Source: Pyrus communis (Eukaryota; Streptophyta; Magnoliopsida; Rosales; Rosaceae). From it: DNA of 64,000 nt. Numbering within the stretch: the first letter of the stretch is position 1; every line of letters begins with the position of its first letter. The notes below the pieces were generated by a model, which worked only from the letters and a program-made list of their open reading frames with translations, made no database searches and had not been told where the DNA came from. The stretch spans positions 16,169,100-16,233,099 of the forward strand of contig NC_084816.1 of assembly GCF_963583255.1 (NCBI RefSeq), written 5' to 3'. Position numbers and translations under genes: made by a program. Shown here one piece after another: positions 47,215-58,243 of the stretch.

Positions 47215-47514
47215 TGATACACATTGGAGGGTAGACTGGTAATTTTCTATAAAGAAATAGTGTATGAAGTTAACTTTGAGGCTAAATTAGATGTTAGATT
47301 CGCACCCTATATGAAACATTAAGGGCATGGCAAGAAAATGACGTTATTACACTCTAAAGTGTGTCAAGTGGCTTAAGTTGACGAAAAATTGGATAAAAAG
47401 ACTTTGAATATAAGAGTAGGGATGAAATTAGCAATTTTTAATGAATAGGGATTTATTTTACCGAAAATATTTCAAGGACCTAATTTTCATTAAGGTGATA
47501 GTTCAATGACTAAA

Positions 47515-48169
47515 CCGGCCCTTCACCCTTACCAAAATAATAATTTTTGTACATTTTGTTATATTTCATTGCAATATCAAATAAAGTTCGTATTTTAAAA
47601 TCTCACTGCAATTTTTTTTGTTATACTGTTGGTTGGTATCTCTAATTATGCCCTGAAGAAGGAAGACAAAGGGAGGACAAACCTGGGTTTGGGGCACAAA
47701 AGGGATCTTTAGATTTTTGGAAAAATACTTTGTGTCTTTTTGCTATTGGTGATGAGTGTCCATGAGTATTTATGCTTTAATATAGCTGTTACAGGAGCAA
47801 GTTGTTTAACTAAAATCCTAAGAAGATTAAGGTAAAGAACAGAGGACAAACGAATAAAGAACATTCTGGATGTCTCATTATTGATAGTCTGAATTTCTGG
47901 AATCTCTGAGATATATTTGGGATAATTTTTTAGTGATATTCGTCAAGGTTCAAGAAAAACTTTGCTGCACTGCAATATAAAAGTATCTGGTTAGAGAAAT
48001 TTTTCTGATTTAAGCATTTAGCTCCTGGATTGCATGAAATTAGTATTTAAAGAATTTTTTTGTATGAGAATGCATTGATAGAAATTTTTTTTTCTCGAAA
48101 AATTAACTCACAGAGCTTCCTTCAACTTTTGACTTAAATTTTTTTTAGCATTATTATCTTCCTTTTTCT

Positions 48170-48200
<31 letters not shown>

Positions 48201-48270
48201 GATCTCTGATGCTGTTTATTTTTTATTTTTATGCGACGTTCATCTGTGTAGGCACTCAAATTAATTTTTT
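47515..48270. other. Start of block C, non-coding
   Basis: Homology to block B starts near 47612. A poly-T run of about 30 lies at 48171-48200. The Lys-rich minus-strand ORF over it is an artefact. Confidence 0.5.
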
Positions 48271-48761
48271 GTGGTGCATCTTGATCGGACCACCACAAAA
48301 GAGAAAACGGAAGCAAAAATCAGAGCCATCAAAACAAACAAATGCTGGTCTATCCTAAAAAAGGTTGGTTTGTGTACTTTCGAAGAATATATGGAAAAAG
48401 AGAATATTGATCATGGTGTAGAATCTGATGGTAATGTGGTTGAAAAAGATAAAATGTTGCATGAAAAGATCTCGGAACTCATTGACGAAATATGCAGCAG
48501 CGAGCTGAGTTGATAAGGAGAAACAAGGAGAAGTGTGAAACAATTGAGCGGCTTTTGTCCCATGTGCATAAGCTAACGGATGAGAACAAAATTTTGAGGA
48601 TTCATCTGGGAATCCATAAGGATACTACTGATCATACAATTACAATCCATATGAATGCTACTGATCATACAATTACAAGGCAAAACAAGCCTCAGTTTTC
48701 AAGGTCTAAGTCCACGGGGCCATCTTTCCTTGGAAGGCTCACTGGATGCACTGGCACCTGA
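48271..48761 (+). pseudogene. Charged coiled-coil protein C-terminus, copy C
   Basis: Frames 48271-48513 and 48492-48761 correspond almost residue for residue to 22151-22638 (KCWSILKKVGLCTFEEYMEK; RRNKEKCETIERLLSHVHKL; FSRSKSTGPSFLGRLTGCTG). The frame change between them is the same as in copy B, so it predates the duplication or is a real feature of the transcript such as a small splice shift. Substitutions between copies are few and mostly conservative. Family not recognised. Confidence 0.55.
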
Positions 48762-51075
48762 TCTTAATTAGCGACTTTTTAACTTAATTACGTAGCTTTA
48801 TAAGTTTTCAAATGTATCTGTTTATATGCTTTCATAATACAAATGAAGATTCCGAGTAAATTATAACATATTTCAATTTTCAATTTGCTGTGCGTAGAAA
48901 TGGAACTGAATGCTTCGTTATTTTGATCTTGCATCTGAAGCCGAGTCTGGATTAAGAGAAAAATCTCATGGCAGGAATCATGGACTTGAGGAAGGTGAGG
49001 TTAACGAAGTGTGCTTTAGCACCAAGATTGAGTTTTGTTTTGTTACGATTTTTCGATAATCTAGATGCGGAAATACTTGGAGTTGGAATTAATAAGAATC
49101 GATTGAAACATGGATTTTTTATTAGATTGGTATGGCTGACATAGTTAAGAAGTAGTTTAAGATGCACTGCAGTGATTAGGGAATTTCTTTAACTGAACAT
49201 ATTTGTTTTCATGAGGTAGGTAGAATCCTCTGTAATTTAATTAATTAGATTGAAATTTGGAGCCATGTCTGGATTCTTAAACTATGGTGGTTAATGTGGT
49301 TTTTAGGTGATTTTTTCAAGTGGGGAAAAAGAGGTGGGTGTGGGATTTATATTGTTATTCTCAGTTGGTATATAAGTACTTGAATGTGCAAGACATGGAT
49401 ACCATACAAGAAATGCAAGAACTGAAATTAGAAGGTATGAAGGCATTTTGCAGAGGGTGGGTTCGAGTATGGTAAAACTCGCCTAGGTGGCGAGATTAAT
49501 GGTGATGGTTTCGTGACGGCGTAGTTCGCCGTGAAAAATGGCTACGGTGGTCGCCTTGCTGTTTCTGTGCAGCGAGCACAGTATCGAGAGAAAGAGGTTA
49601 GGGAAATAGGGAGAGTGTAGAGAGGGAGTGAGACATGAGGGTGGTGGCAAGGTGGTGCCTCAACGGAGTGGCGAGTGAGGTGGTGATGGCTGCTCGAACA
49701 GGAGATTGATGTTGCACTGGAGAACTTGACTCCTCGCTCAGTCTAGTCTATGGAGAAGAAAACCAAACAGAGCTGTGCATTAGCAAAGTTTGAAATGAGG
49801 GGTTTTAATCTTTGGCATGCTCTTTATTTAATCTTCTTTGAATAAAATTCCGATGGACAAGTGAAATAAACTGAATGAAAACTTGGAGAAGAAGTACTGA
49901 TTTTTAATATCTTCAGTCGGGGATTATTGCGATGCCCTTGACAATTGAAATGTGAATACATTATGTTGCTTAGAACACAAGTCAAAAAATTTTAAACTGG
50001 AACAAAAGTCCATTATCTAGACTCGAGTTTTTCTAAAATTGTTTTATAAATTCCAGTGTACTTAACAAAAAGAATAAACTTATGAAAAATGTTAGCTTGA
50101 GGTTGGATTGTAGGTAAATACGTGCTATCCCAGACAATGGAATTGCATCATGAGTTTCTATATTTTCTTGAACAAATTTACTAAAAATGTTTCCAACACC
50201 TAGGGGTTCAAAGATATTCAACTAGAACTTTAATCTTCAGACTTTCTCATTGTTGCAGTCTCTAATGGTTTAGTTAATCCTATTAGGCTATTGTTAGATC
50301 AATTAAAAGAGTGTTTTAGCCTATTGATAGTGTATTGTCTTATATACTTTCTCATTGTTAGATCAGTTGTGATTCTGTGTAGTTTATGTTTCTGGGTGTA
50401 AAATTGTTCACACAATCTCACTTTTTCATCTAATTAGTGAGCCAAAAAGAAAATTTTTAACATTTTAAATCCTAATTATCTCCATTTCAGCCAATGCACA
50501 TTTTTTCTACCTAAAAGTCTTTGATGCATGTCCTTTTTTTTTTTTTTTAAGCATTGAAACATACATTGTTCGAAATTTGTTGAGCACTTGAAACTTTAGA
50601 AGTTAAGTTTTTCATTCCTTCCTCCTCCACCTCTTCATCCTTGCTCCACCACGAATTGAAACTAAAAGTTGCTCATCCAAATCAATTTCGGTTCACTCAA
50701 ATCCTTGGAACCCTAAAACCCAAATTTCTCCAGATCATTCCAAAATTCAACGGCAAACACAAAACCCAGATCCTTAAACTCACTTGATAACGTGTCAAAG
50801 GCTGGGCATCCAGTTCTCATACGTGGCTCCCGTTGGATCCAGTATGCTTTTGCTGCTGCCGATCTACAGGTAAAGCTTAAATTTACATACAATTTTTTTA
50901 TTTTTCTTGATTGGAATTTGGGCATTTTGTTCGTCCTTAATCCCAAAGTTCTGTAATTTATGCAACTTCAATCGAAAGACATGTTTTTTATTGCTGAAAA
51001 TTGTTAACCCCTGTTTAGATATTCATTTGCTCATTAAAATAGCGTTTTGGGTTCCATAACCGAACCTCCTTGCTC
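48762..51075. other. Duplicated non-coding DNA of block C
   Basis: Parallels 22639-24835 in B. 50620-50870 repeats the leader-like segment ending CTACAG|GTAAAG. A 60-bp piece near 49840-49900 is absent from B. No gene recognised. Confidence 0.5.
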
Positions 51076-51271
51076 GGAGGCTGCCCTTCCATGCCCTCTT
51101 ATTTTGTACGGTCACGGTTAAACCACATTAATATTTTATATTTTTATTACTTTGTGTCTTATTATCTCTATTAAAAAATTAATATAAAATGTTGACGTGG
51201 CTTAACCGTGATCGCACAAATAGGAGGGCATGAAAGGGCATCACAACTAGGAGGGCAGACAATCTGCCTCC
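51076..51271. mobile_element. MULE-like foldback MITE, 10-bp target duplication
   Basis: 196 bp, absent from block B, flanked by CTCCTTGCTC (51066-51075 and 51272-51281). The arms are inverted repeats: left CATGCCCTCTTATTTTG, ACGGTCACGGTTAA; right, inverted, CATGCCCTCCTATTTG and GCGATCACGGTTAA. The outermost bases are GGAGGC on both arms. Confidence 0.88.
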
Positions 51272-51340
51272 CTCCTTGCTCCTCTTTTAACTCTAGAATC
51301 TTCAGAATATATGTGGGTTTTGCTTTGAATTTGATAAACC

Positions 51341-52217
51341 TGACACGCCCCAACCCCGATATCCCTAAATATCAGGGTAGGCATGTGTTGGCGGACACTC
51401 GAGGGTGACGAAGTCATTTTAAACATGCATACAATTAAAACAAATATGCAATTAGAACAATTATACCAAAGCAGAAACGTTTTCAGAGCGTACATCTATT
51501 AAGAATAATGTGGGAAAATTACTAGGAAACTGTGCCAGCCCAAAAATGATACATATACTGAGAAGACTCGAGAATAACTACGCCGAAGTGTCCTGATGCC
51601 GGGATCCTGTGCCTCGAATCTAAATCCTAAGGGGGCACAAAACAGAAAAGGTGAGTGGACCATAATCTATATTAATACTAGTAATACCAAAAACCATTTT
51701 AATGTGAACATAATAACCCCTTGTTTTGAAAACATATATAATACTACATAGTAGATTTCCTAAAAACCCTAGCATGTTGTGCATTCATTAGGAAAACATA
51801 TATGCGTAAAATGATATTCGAAGATGGTAGTAAAACCACCCGAAGGCAAATCTGTAAAACCTCTGCCCAAAGGCAAATCCATAACTCTCAATAAAATTAT
51901 ACTCTTTACAGGTATCATGGTCGCCCGAAGGCAATACTTGTCCATCATCCAAATGTGAAGTTGTACGATACTGGGTTACACCAGTGAAGAAACATGGTAG
52001 GCCTCATCACCCGAAGGTGAAGTTGTACGACTCCGAGTTATGCCGGAGAAGAAACTCTATAACATCTCACACCAACACTAGCAGTGGCTAGTGAAGCTGT
52101 CCGACACTGCTTTCAGTAGTGAAGCTTAACAAAGCCCAAGAATTTGGGCCGAGTGAACAAACCAAATTCTATGGCAAACTTGTAAATTATCCTAAAATTT
52201 TAAAACAGACTATTACA
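51341..52217. mobile_element. Solo LTR (877 bp) in block C
   Basis: It starts TGACACGCCCCAACCCC and ends GACTATTACA (TG/CA), flanked by AAACC on both sides (51336-51340 and 52218-52222). Block B is uninterrupted here (GATAAACATCTCTG). A GCCCGAAGGCAA/ACCCGAAGGTGA phrase is repeated inside. Recombination between the two LTRs of a full element would leave this structure. Confidence 0.9.
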
Positions 52218-52297
52218 AAACCTCTCTGTGTTCGTGAGCTGATACAGTTTTTGGGTACTAAGTCGAAATTTTGTTGGATAGGAACCCATAAGCAAAT

Positions 52298-52475
52298 ATG
52301 AGGAAGTGTGTGAATCTTCACTCAGCAAGGGTGATTGGCGATAGAAATTGGGTTATTCCATTCATTACTGGCTTTATCATATTCATTACCCTCTTTTTCT
52401 TAAAAGGGTTTTGGCTTTGGAAGGAGATGGAGATCAGTGACAATGATCAGAGTTCGTCACTGTGTGGATGATCCC
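52298..52475 (+). pseudogene. Short N-terminal membrane-anchor fragment, copy C (GT14-like)
   Basis: MRKCVNLHSARVIGDRNWVI followed by one hydrophobic segment and KGFWLWKEMEISDNDQSSS, stop shortly after. It is closer to a GT14-type anchor than copy B because the frame is kept beyond WKEM. No glycosyltransferase catalytic domain follows within the block. Confidence 0.42.
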
Positions 52476-53011
52476 AGTGTAGCGCTGGTTTTCAACTCTG
52501 GTGATTTGTATGGTTTTGGGGGCGTGAATTTTTGGGGATTTCGTTTGGATTTCTGGGTAGGCAGTTGTACCTCTATTCAACTTAAATTTATTTCCCTCTT
52601 TTGTTTCTCAAATTTGTTTGATGGAAAGATTGTTTTATCCTTTACTAAACAGTTGTTAGGATTAATAGTTTTGATCTCTTTTGATTTATTTTTTATTTTA
52701 TTTTGAAGCCCTGATTTTTTCAAGAACTGTCTACCCTGTATGTACACCAGATGCTCCTGACATTTCAAATAAGGTAACTTCCCAAACACTGATGTTTCGC
52801 TTTTTTACTGGTATATGTAATCCATTGAGTTCTGTAACTTTACTAATATTCGTTTACTATGCAAGTTAAATTCTTATTTTTCGGTTTGTCAATAATTTTG
52901 CTTTTCTACTCTACTTCCTGGATTAAGAGGTTGCCACATCAAGGAGTTCAAGTTTTGCTTAATAGATAACAGTTGTTTTTAAGCTAGTCTGTAATCTGTA
53001 TGGTCTTGATC

Positions 53012-53804
53012 ATGTCTTTTATTTTGGTGGCGGTTAGGTGTCACTAGATGGTCTACTAAAGCAGCTAAGGGTATTGAAATCAGTTATTGTTGATTGGTGG
53101 TGGGGAATTGTAGAGGGATATGGTAGACATAAGTATAATTGGAATGGATACAAGAGGCTCTTTCAGATGGTACATGCCTGTTTTTTCACTTGCAGAAGCT
53201 TTTTTCTCTCAGTGGGCATATAAACACCACCTGTGGTTAATTGTTTTGCAATCTTTGTGGTCATTTTTATTCTGTCCATGGTTTCCTGTAATGCTTGGCA
53301 AAGTTTTGAGATTTAGTCTCTACAATGTGGGAACCAAGGAACTCACTTCCCTTTCATGCTCTGAATTCACACTCAGTCTGGAGATTATATAATCATTTGG
53401 GCATGGTTTCTCTCTAGGATAAAGCTTCTGTCTGGCTATATATATGGAATTGGGTTTGGTTATATTCCTTGGCTTAAGCTGTCATCTTTCTTCCTTCGTT
53501 TTTCAAAAGAGGTTAATTTTATACTCATTTTTTAAGAATTATGCATAGTAGTTGTTAAGTAATTGGGGCATTTGAAGGTCCTTGCTTCTGTAATTGTGAG
53601 AAGATTATTGTGTTTTGCTTTATTTAATTATAATATAGGGGTGATGGAAAATTTAATTTATGCAGGTGTTTTCATTTTTTCTTCCTAGCTATCAATTTGG
53701 TTTTGCACATGATGCCAAAAAGAACTAGGAATAGCAAAAGAAATCAGATGGTACTCATCATACTTCTAGAAGTCCCCGCAGTGGAGCGCGGGCATTTTTG
53801 CTAG
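53012..53804 (+). mobile_element. Candidate small Helitron carrying a beta-amylase exon
   Basis: Block B lacks about 810 bp here (GATCATGT directly joined to TAAGACC). In C this segment starts TCTTTTATTTTGG and its right part ends with a GC hairpin (CCCGC...GCGGG, 53774-53793), 7 bases, then CTAG followed by T at 53805. Hairpin plus CTRR followed by T is the Helitron 3' end. The 5' TC end is only a guess, the base before it is G rather than A, and 23 bp beyond the 3' end are also missing from B, so the left edge is uncertain. Confidence 0.5.
53038..53168 (+). pseudogene. Beta-amylase (GH14) single exon, BAM2/BAM7 type
   Basis: After a GGTTAG acceptor the frame reads [44 protein letters not shown], and ends at ATG|GTACAT. 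Active plant beta-amylases have LLKQLR.LKS.NVDGVMVDCWWGIVE here. Six residues around DGVMVDC are missing, including part of the substrate-contacting strand. No following exon (LQVVMSFHECGG) is readable. Different from the BAM9-like remnants elsewhere in the window. Confidence 0.88.
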
Positions 53805-54599
53805 TGTACTCAAAAAGGCTTATAAGGTAAGACCACCTTATCCTTGGAAACAAATTTTTTTTTAATTTAGAATCTGGTTTTCATGCATTTTATTTTCATG
53901 TTGTTTTTGCTGGTGTGTTTAGTTGCTTCATTATACTTGTTCCTACTTTTCCTTCCGAGGACGTCGAAAACCTGTTTGTTGTGGTTTAGGAAAAAACAAT
54001 TTCTGATTAGATACATTCTCTATATGCCTTGAGGGTGCAAGTGTAGTTTTTTTTCTCGTCTTTCCTCCATTATGAAGTTGCTCTCCTCATGTTGTTCTGG
54101 TCATTTCATATTATGTTAATCTTCCGTATGATTACAAGTTATGCACTTCATTCCTGACCAGTAAAACGCTCTGCCTCGGTTCGATCAACGTTTAGGCTCT
54201 TGACATAAAACTAAGTGCAATCTATGTCATTGGGTATGAAGGATGTTCTTTCTGCATATATTGGGATTGAACATGCAACTATTATTTCATAGTTGGAATC
54301 TGTCTCATATGACCCTTTGGTTCTGGATGATTGATGGCTGTATGCAACTTGTCCATGTCACCAAGCCGTACTCGCCAAGTTTTAAATCCCCATTTCTTGT
54401 AGATGACAGCTCTCATTGGAGAGTTCTCTTTACCCCAACTCCTTTTTTTATAACACAGCTAATAATTGTTTCGTCCTTTTTGGGGTTTTTGTTCTTTCCA
54501 AAATTAAAAGCTGAACAAACGGTACCTAATTCATGAAGGTTGATACGTTTCTTAGTATTTGACACTTTGTTGGTGTCTGGACGTTTACGGATGTGTTTG
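53805..54599. other. Duplicated non-coding DNA, block C
   Basis: Parallels 25703-26529. The stretch 54290-54430 has an open frame in both copies (CMQLVHVTKPYSPSF here), but I do not recognise it. Confidence 0.45.
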
Positions 54600-55832
54600 A
54601 TCCCTGCTAGTGAAAACGGTTGTTTATGATGAAACAGGGACTCTGACAGTTGGGAAACCCGTAATAGTCAATGCTGCGCTCTTCTCCAATTACTCAATGG
54701 AGGGTGCTTTGTACATGAAAAGTTTATTTTGCGTGCTTGCATTAAAAAATTTGTGTTTGTACAGTTAAGTTACAGATGAGACAACTCATTGTTATTATGC
54801 TATTGTAAAATTATTTTGTCAATCATGCTAACAGGCCTCTATTTGAGAAATATGTAGGTAAATGGTGAGGCTCATGCGGGAAAATAATGTCCAGTTTGGT
54901 CCTGAGGTTGACAAGTATGTTTCGGAACATGATAATCTGGCTCGAACGTGTGTGTTGGTTTCCATTGACGGAAGATTGCTGGGTCTTTTGCTGTAACTGA
55001 TCCAGTGAAGCCAGAGGCTGCACGAGTCATCTCTTATCTTCACTCAATAAACATTACAAGCATCATGGTTACTGGTGATGACTGGGCTACAGTGGCAGCC
55101 AGTGCGATGGAGGTTGGCGTTGATAAGGTGTATGCTGAGACGGTTCCACTAGGAAAAGCTGATAGAATCAAAGAATTACAGTTACGATTATATAATAGTT
55201 ACAGGGGTAGTGTGAGTGGATTACAATTACCCAGCTCCACAAGTAATTTTGTTCTGGTTTTGAACACAGATTGAGGATTACTAAATTATATTTCAAATGA
55301 CTTATCTAGGGTAAAATAATGTCTTATAGAAATCTTCAAACTCATTTTTCTAACATAGTGTTTCTGACTTGAGATGTGAGTTATCTATCTAACATAGTGT
55401 TTTCTGACTTGTTAAAGTGGATTTGGATGCAGATGAAAGGAATGGCAGTGGTAATGATGGGGGATGGAATTAATGACTCCGGCTATGGTTGCAGGAGATC
55501 TTGGCATGGCAATTGGTGCTGGCACCGACGTAGCTATAGAAGCTGCTTATAGTTCTGATGAAGAGCAACTTGGAAGATGTAGTTACAGCCATTGATCTCT
55601 CTAGAAAGACCATGTCTCGAATTCAATTGAATTCTGTCTGGGCCCGGGGCTACAATATCCTCAGCATGCTGGTGGCGGCTGGAGTTTTGTTCCCTTTCAC
55701 TGGAATTCGATTACCACCTTGGCTTGCAGGTGCATGCCTGCTTCCTCTCTAAGTGTGGTATGTTCTCTCTTGTTGCAGTCATATAAGACGCCTTTGCATA
55801 TTCAGAGCGTCTCCAATGGCAAGTCTGCATGA
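54600..55832 (+). pseudogene. Copper P1B-ATPase (HMA5-like) remnant, copy C
   Basis: 54600-54705 reads VYDETGTLTVGKPVIV, keeping the catalytic Asp but with Glu for the Lys of DKTGT. 54853-55181 gives EVDKYVSEHDNLARTCVLVS (no stop here, unlike B), a one-base loss in DGK, then KPEAARVISYLHSINITSIM and VTGDDWATVAASAMEVGVDK. 55433-55832 has a 2-nt loss inside GDGINDSP and the 2-nt loss after EAA that it shares with B, then [37 protein letters not shown] and a stop at 55830-55832. Three frameshifts rule out function. Confidence 0.92.
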
Positions 55833-56407
55833 TAGTGTATGTACATATCTGAACAAGTTTTCAACCTCTGGTTGTTACTTCCCTTCTTCGTTATTGCTGC
55901 ATTGAATTTGTACATGCGATCGTGATTAATAATTTAGAAGCATAAGACCGTAATTCTTGGACTGGTTGCGTATCATCTATGCTTTGTTCTGTTCAGAAAA
56001 ACTAATTAGCCAAGTTTAGATGATTTTCGAATCCGAAGAGTGTTCAACTAGAGCTTGATTATATGTAAACGTCGTCGAAAACATTTCATCCGGAAGAATG
56101 TAACTGTTATGTGTTTGGTCGCATTTGCATTTGAATCAAAATGTATGTCATCATTAAATATCAATCTTGAAAGTTATGGTGGTGTTTGTTTTGATGGTGA
56201 ACTGAAAACTAAAATTCCACATTTGGGCATCTCCAGCTGTGCCCACAAAATGGACAGAACTCGTCGGCTAGCAGCACCAATTACCAAATATCACCACCAC
56301 AGACCAAAACATCCTTACCTCTCGTTGCTGATTTCCAAGTTGAAATTGGTAGGTGTTACTTACGGCGTACGCCACCTTCAAGCTATCAGCAAAAAATGAA
56401 TGGTGTG
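55833..56407. other. ATPase 3' flank and receptor-kinase upstream region, block C
   Basis: Parallels 27804-28378. The ORF at 56055-56399 is a read-through of this non-coding sequence and is not kept in B. Confidence 0.5.
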
Positions 56408-57879
56408 TGATAGGTATTTTACCACCTGCAAAAGTAGGGATAAAAACACTTTAAGATACTTTCAAGAAAACAAGGTAGTTGTAGTATAAACGGCTCAAGC
56501 AAGGTCGTTTTCCGTAGGGATTGAATGAATAATTTGTATTTAAACTAATTCTTAATTAGCTATTTGAAAACAAAGATTGGAAAAAGTTGATTTTGAATTT
56601 AAAAATAATAAAAACGAATTTAATTAAAATGATTAAAGAAATTAGCAAAGAAAAGAAAGCAAAGGAAAGCATTTTGAAAACCAAAATTGTAAAAGCCTAG
56701 GGTTTCGCTGTCCCCTTAACAATCGTATGTAGATTTACTAATTACTTATGAACTACCCATACAACTTTGAAGGTTAGGTTATCCTAATTCATATTCTACT
56801 TGTGGTATTCAAGCTAGAACGTATATCAAACATGCAATCCGTCTGTGATATTTAGATCAAATATAAACATGCATGACTTATCATGCTTTGTGAAAACCCT
56901 TTGAAAAACCATGCAACCCCTAAGACGTGGTATTCATCCTAGGTGAAATTACAACTATCAACCACAAGAAGCAATACTCAATCCCTTGGTGGTATTCCGA
57001 CCGAATTGCATATGATTACTTATCTAAACATCTTAATGGTAGCTAAGCATTAAGATATAGAGACAGTTTAAAGCACAGTGATTAATAATTCAAAGTATGC
57101 ATGTATAATCATAAGCAATTAAATAAAAACTACATATTCATGCTAAGGCTCAAGGCATCGTCCTAACAAACGAAACTAGTTATGAGCAACCATAAAACAA
57201 AAGGAATTTTATTGAAATAGAAAAATGATAGAAAACACCTTGAAAATACAAAGTGTCAAAGCCTAGCTAAATTCTCCATGTACGTTCCCTCTAATGTTGT
57301 GTAAAGAACTCTAATGGCTAACAAGCCTTATTTACTACAAAATAAAACCCTACCTTGAAAAGGTCTTAGAATAAAACTAGGAAACATAATTAAATGATAA
57401 AACAGAAAATAAAAGGTTTCCTATTTGAACTAGAATTCGGACTTCTCAGAAAATTAGTCTTTTGACTGACCAAATCAATTCTGATTTGGTCCCAAAAGGT
57501 TTCTTTTTAAACCTGAAGACGTCCCCTACAAATCCTCAGAAGGAATCTTCCTCAAAATATACCATATTGACCTCCAAAATACCCAAAACGTCCAGAAACG
57601 TTAATCTGAGAAAGCTGCGCGCTGGGCCTTTATTTCATCGCCACGGTCAAACGGCTTGGTAAAAAAATCTGGAATTTTGATACAATCATCTTGAAAGGCA
57701 CACAAACATCCTCCACTTGGAATCACTCCAAAATTCATCCATTTAATCACTTTTTGCTCCAGAGGAAGTCAAATGTCCTGCATTGAAAATACATAACAAA
57801 GTATCAAAATTCTACCAAAATAACCAATAAATTAATACTAAGATTAGGGTAAAATATATCGTATAATATGGACTCATCA
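56408..57879. mobile_element. Solo LTR (1472 bp) upstream of receptor kinase C
   Basis: It starts TGATAGGTATTTTACC and ends ATATGGACTCATCA (TG/CA), flanked by GTGTG (56403-56407 and 57880-57884). Block B runs straight through. It lies 365 bp upstream of the receptor-kinase ATG, so it could alter that promoter. No coding content recognised. Confidence 0.87.
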
Positions 57880-57883
57880 GTGT

Positions 57884-58060
57884 GTGTTTGATATGTAAAA
57901 AAACCAAATCACAAGCCTTCGTTCCACTAGTCTAAGTCTCCTCACTTGGACAAAAAAGTCGGACTTAGACTATTCCTCCTCACCTAGCTAAGCTATCAGC
58001 GAAAAATGAATGGTGTGTGTTTGATATGTAAAAAAAATCCAAATCACACGTCTTCGTTCG
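57884..58060. repeat. Local direct duplication in the receptor-kinase C promoter
   Basis: GTGTGTTTGATATGTAAAAA followed by AAATCACA.GCCTTCGTTC or ACGTCTTCGTTC appears twice (from about 57880 and about 58014). The unit is about 135 bp; B has one copy. The solo LTR sits at the edge of the first copy. Confidence 0.75.
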
Positions 58061-58243
58061 ACTAGTCTAAGTCTCCCACCTTGACGTACAAGCTGGGCAA
58101 GTCTAAGTCGTTCACAAGTCTTGGTAACACCAACTTGTTTCCCGATTTATGTGAATGTAATGAGTTCTAGTTTTCGATCGAATTTAAACCGAAAGATGAA
58201 AACTACTACAATTAAGGAGAGAAGTCGTTTCCTACTAGCAAAA

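Larger units (their letters stand above)
46411..47514. mobile_element. Long-TIR MITE that hosts the Cassandra element
   Basis: The left end (46411 on, TTTAGTCTTTGAAATATTACC) and the inverted right end (TTTAGTCATTGAACTATCACC, up to 47514) match over about 45-50 bp, both continuing to AAAATTAGGTCCTT. Without Cassandra the element is about 460 bp. Its interior also matches, inverted, 9840-9965. I could not identify its target duplication. Confidence 0.7.

Noticed and set aside
48134..48316. Lys-rich minus-strand ORF
   Set aside because: Produced by the poly-T run at 48171-48200.
56055..56399. 114-residue ORF downstream of ATPase C
   Set aside because: Same non-coding sequence in B is not open; frame is a chance read-through.
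58121..58243. Upstream ATGs as the start of receptor kinase C
   Set aside because: They add 41 or 16 residues not kept in copy B, where the equivalent codon is ACG or the frame is closed, and would bury the signal peptide.
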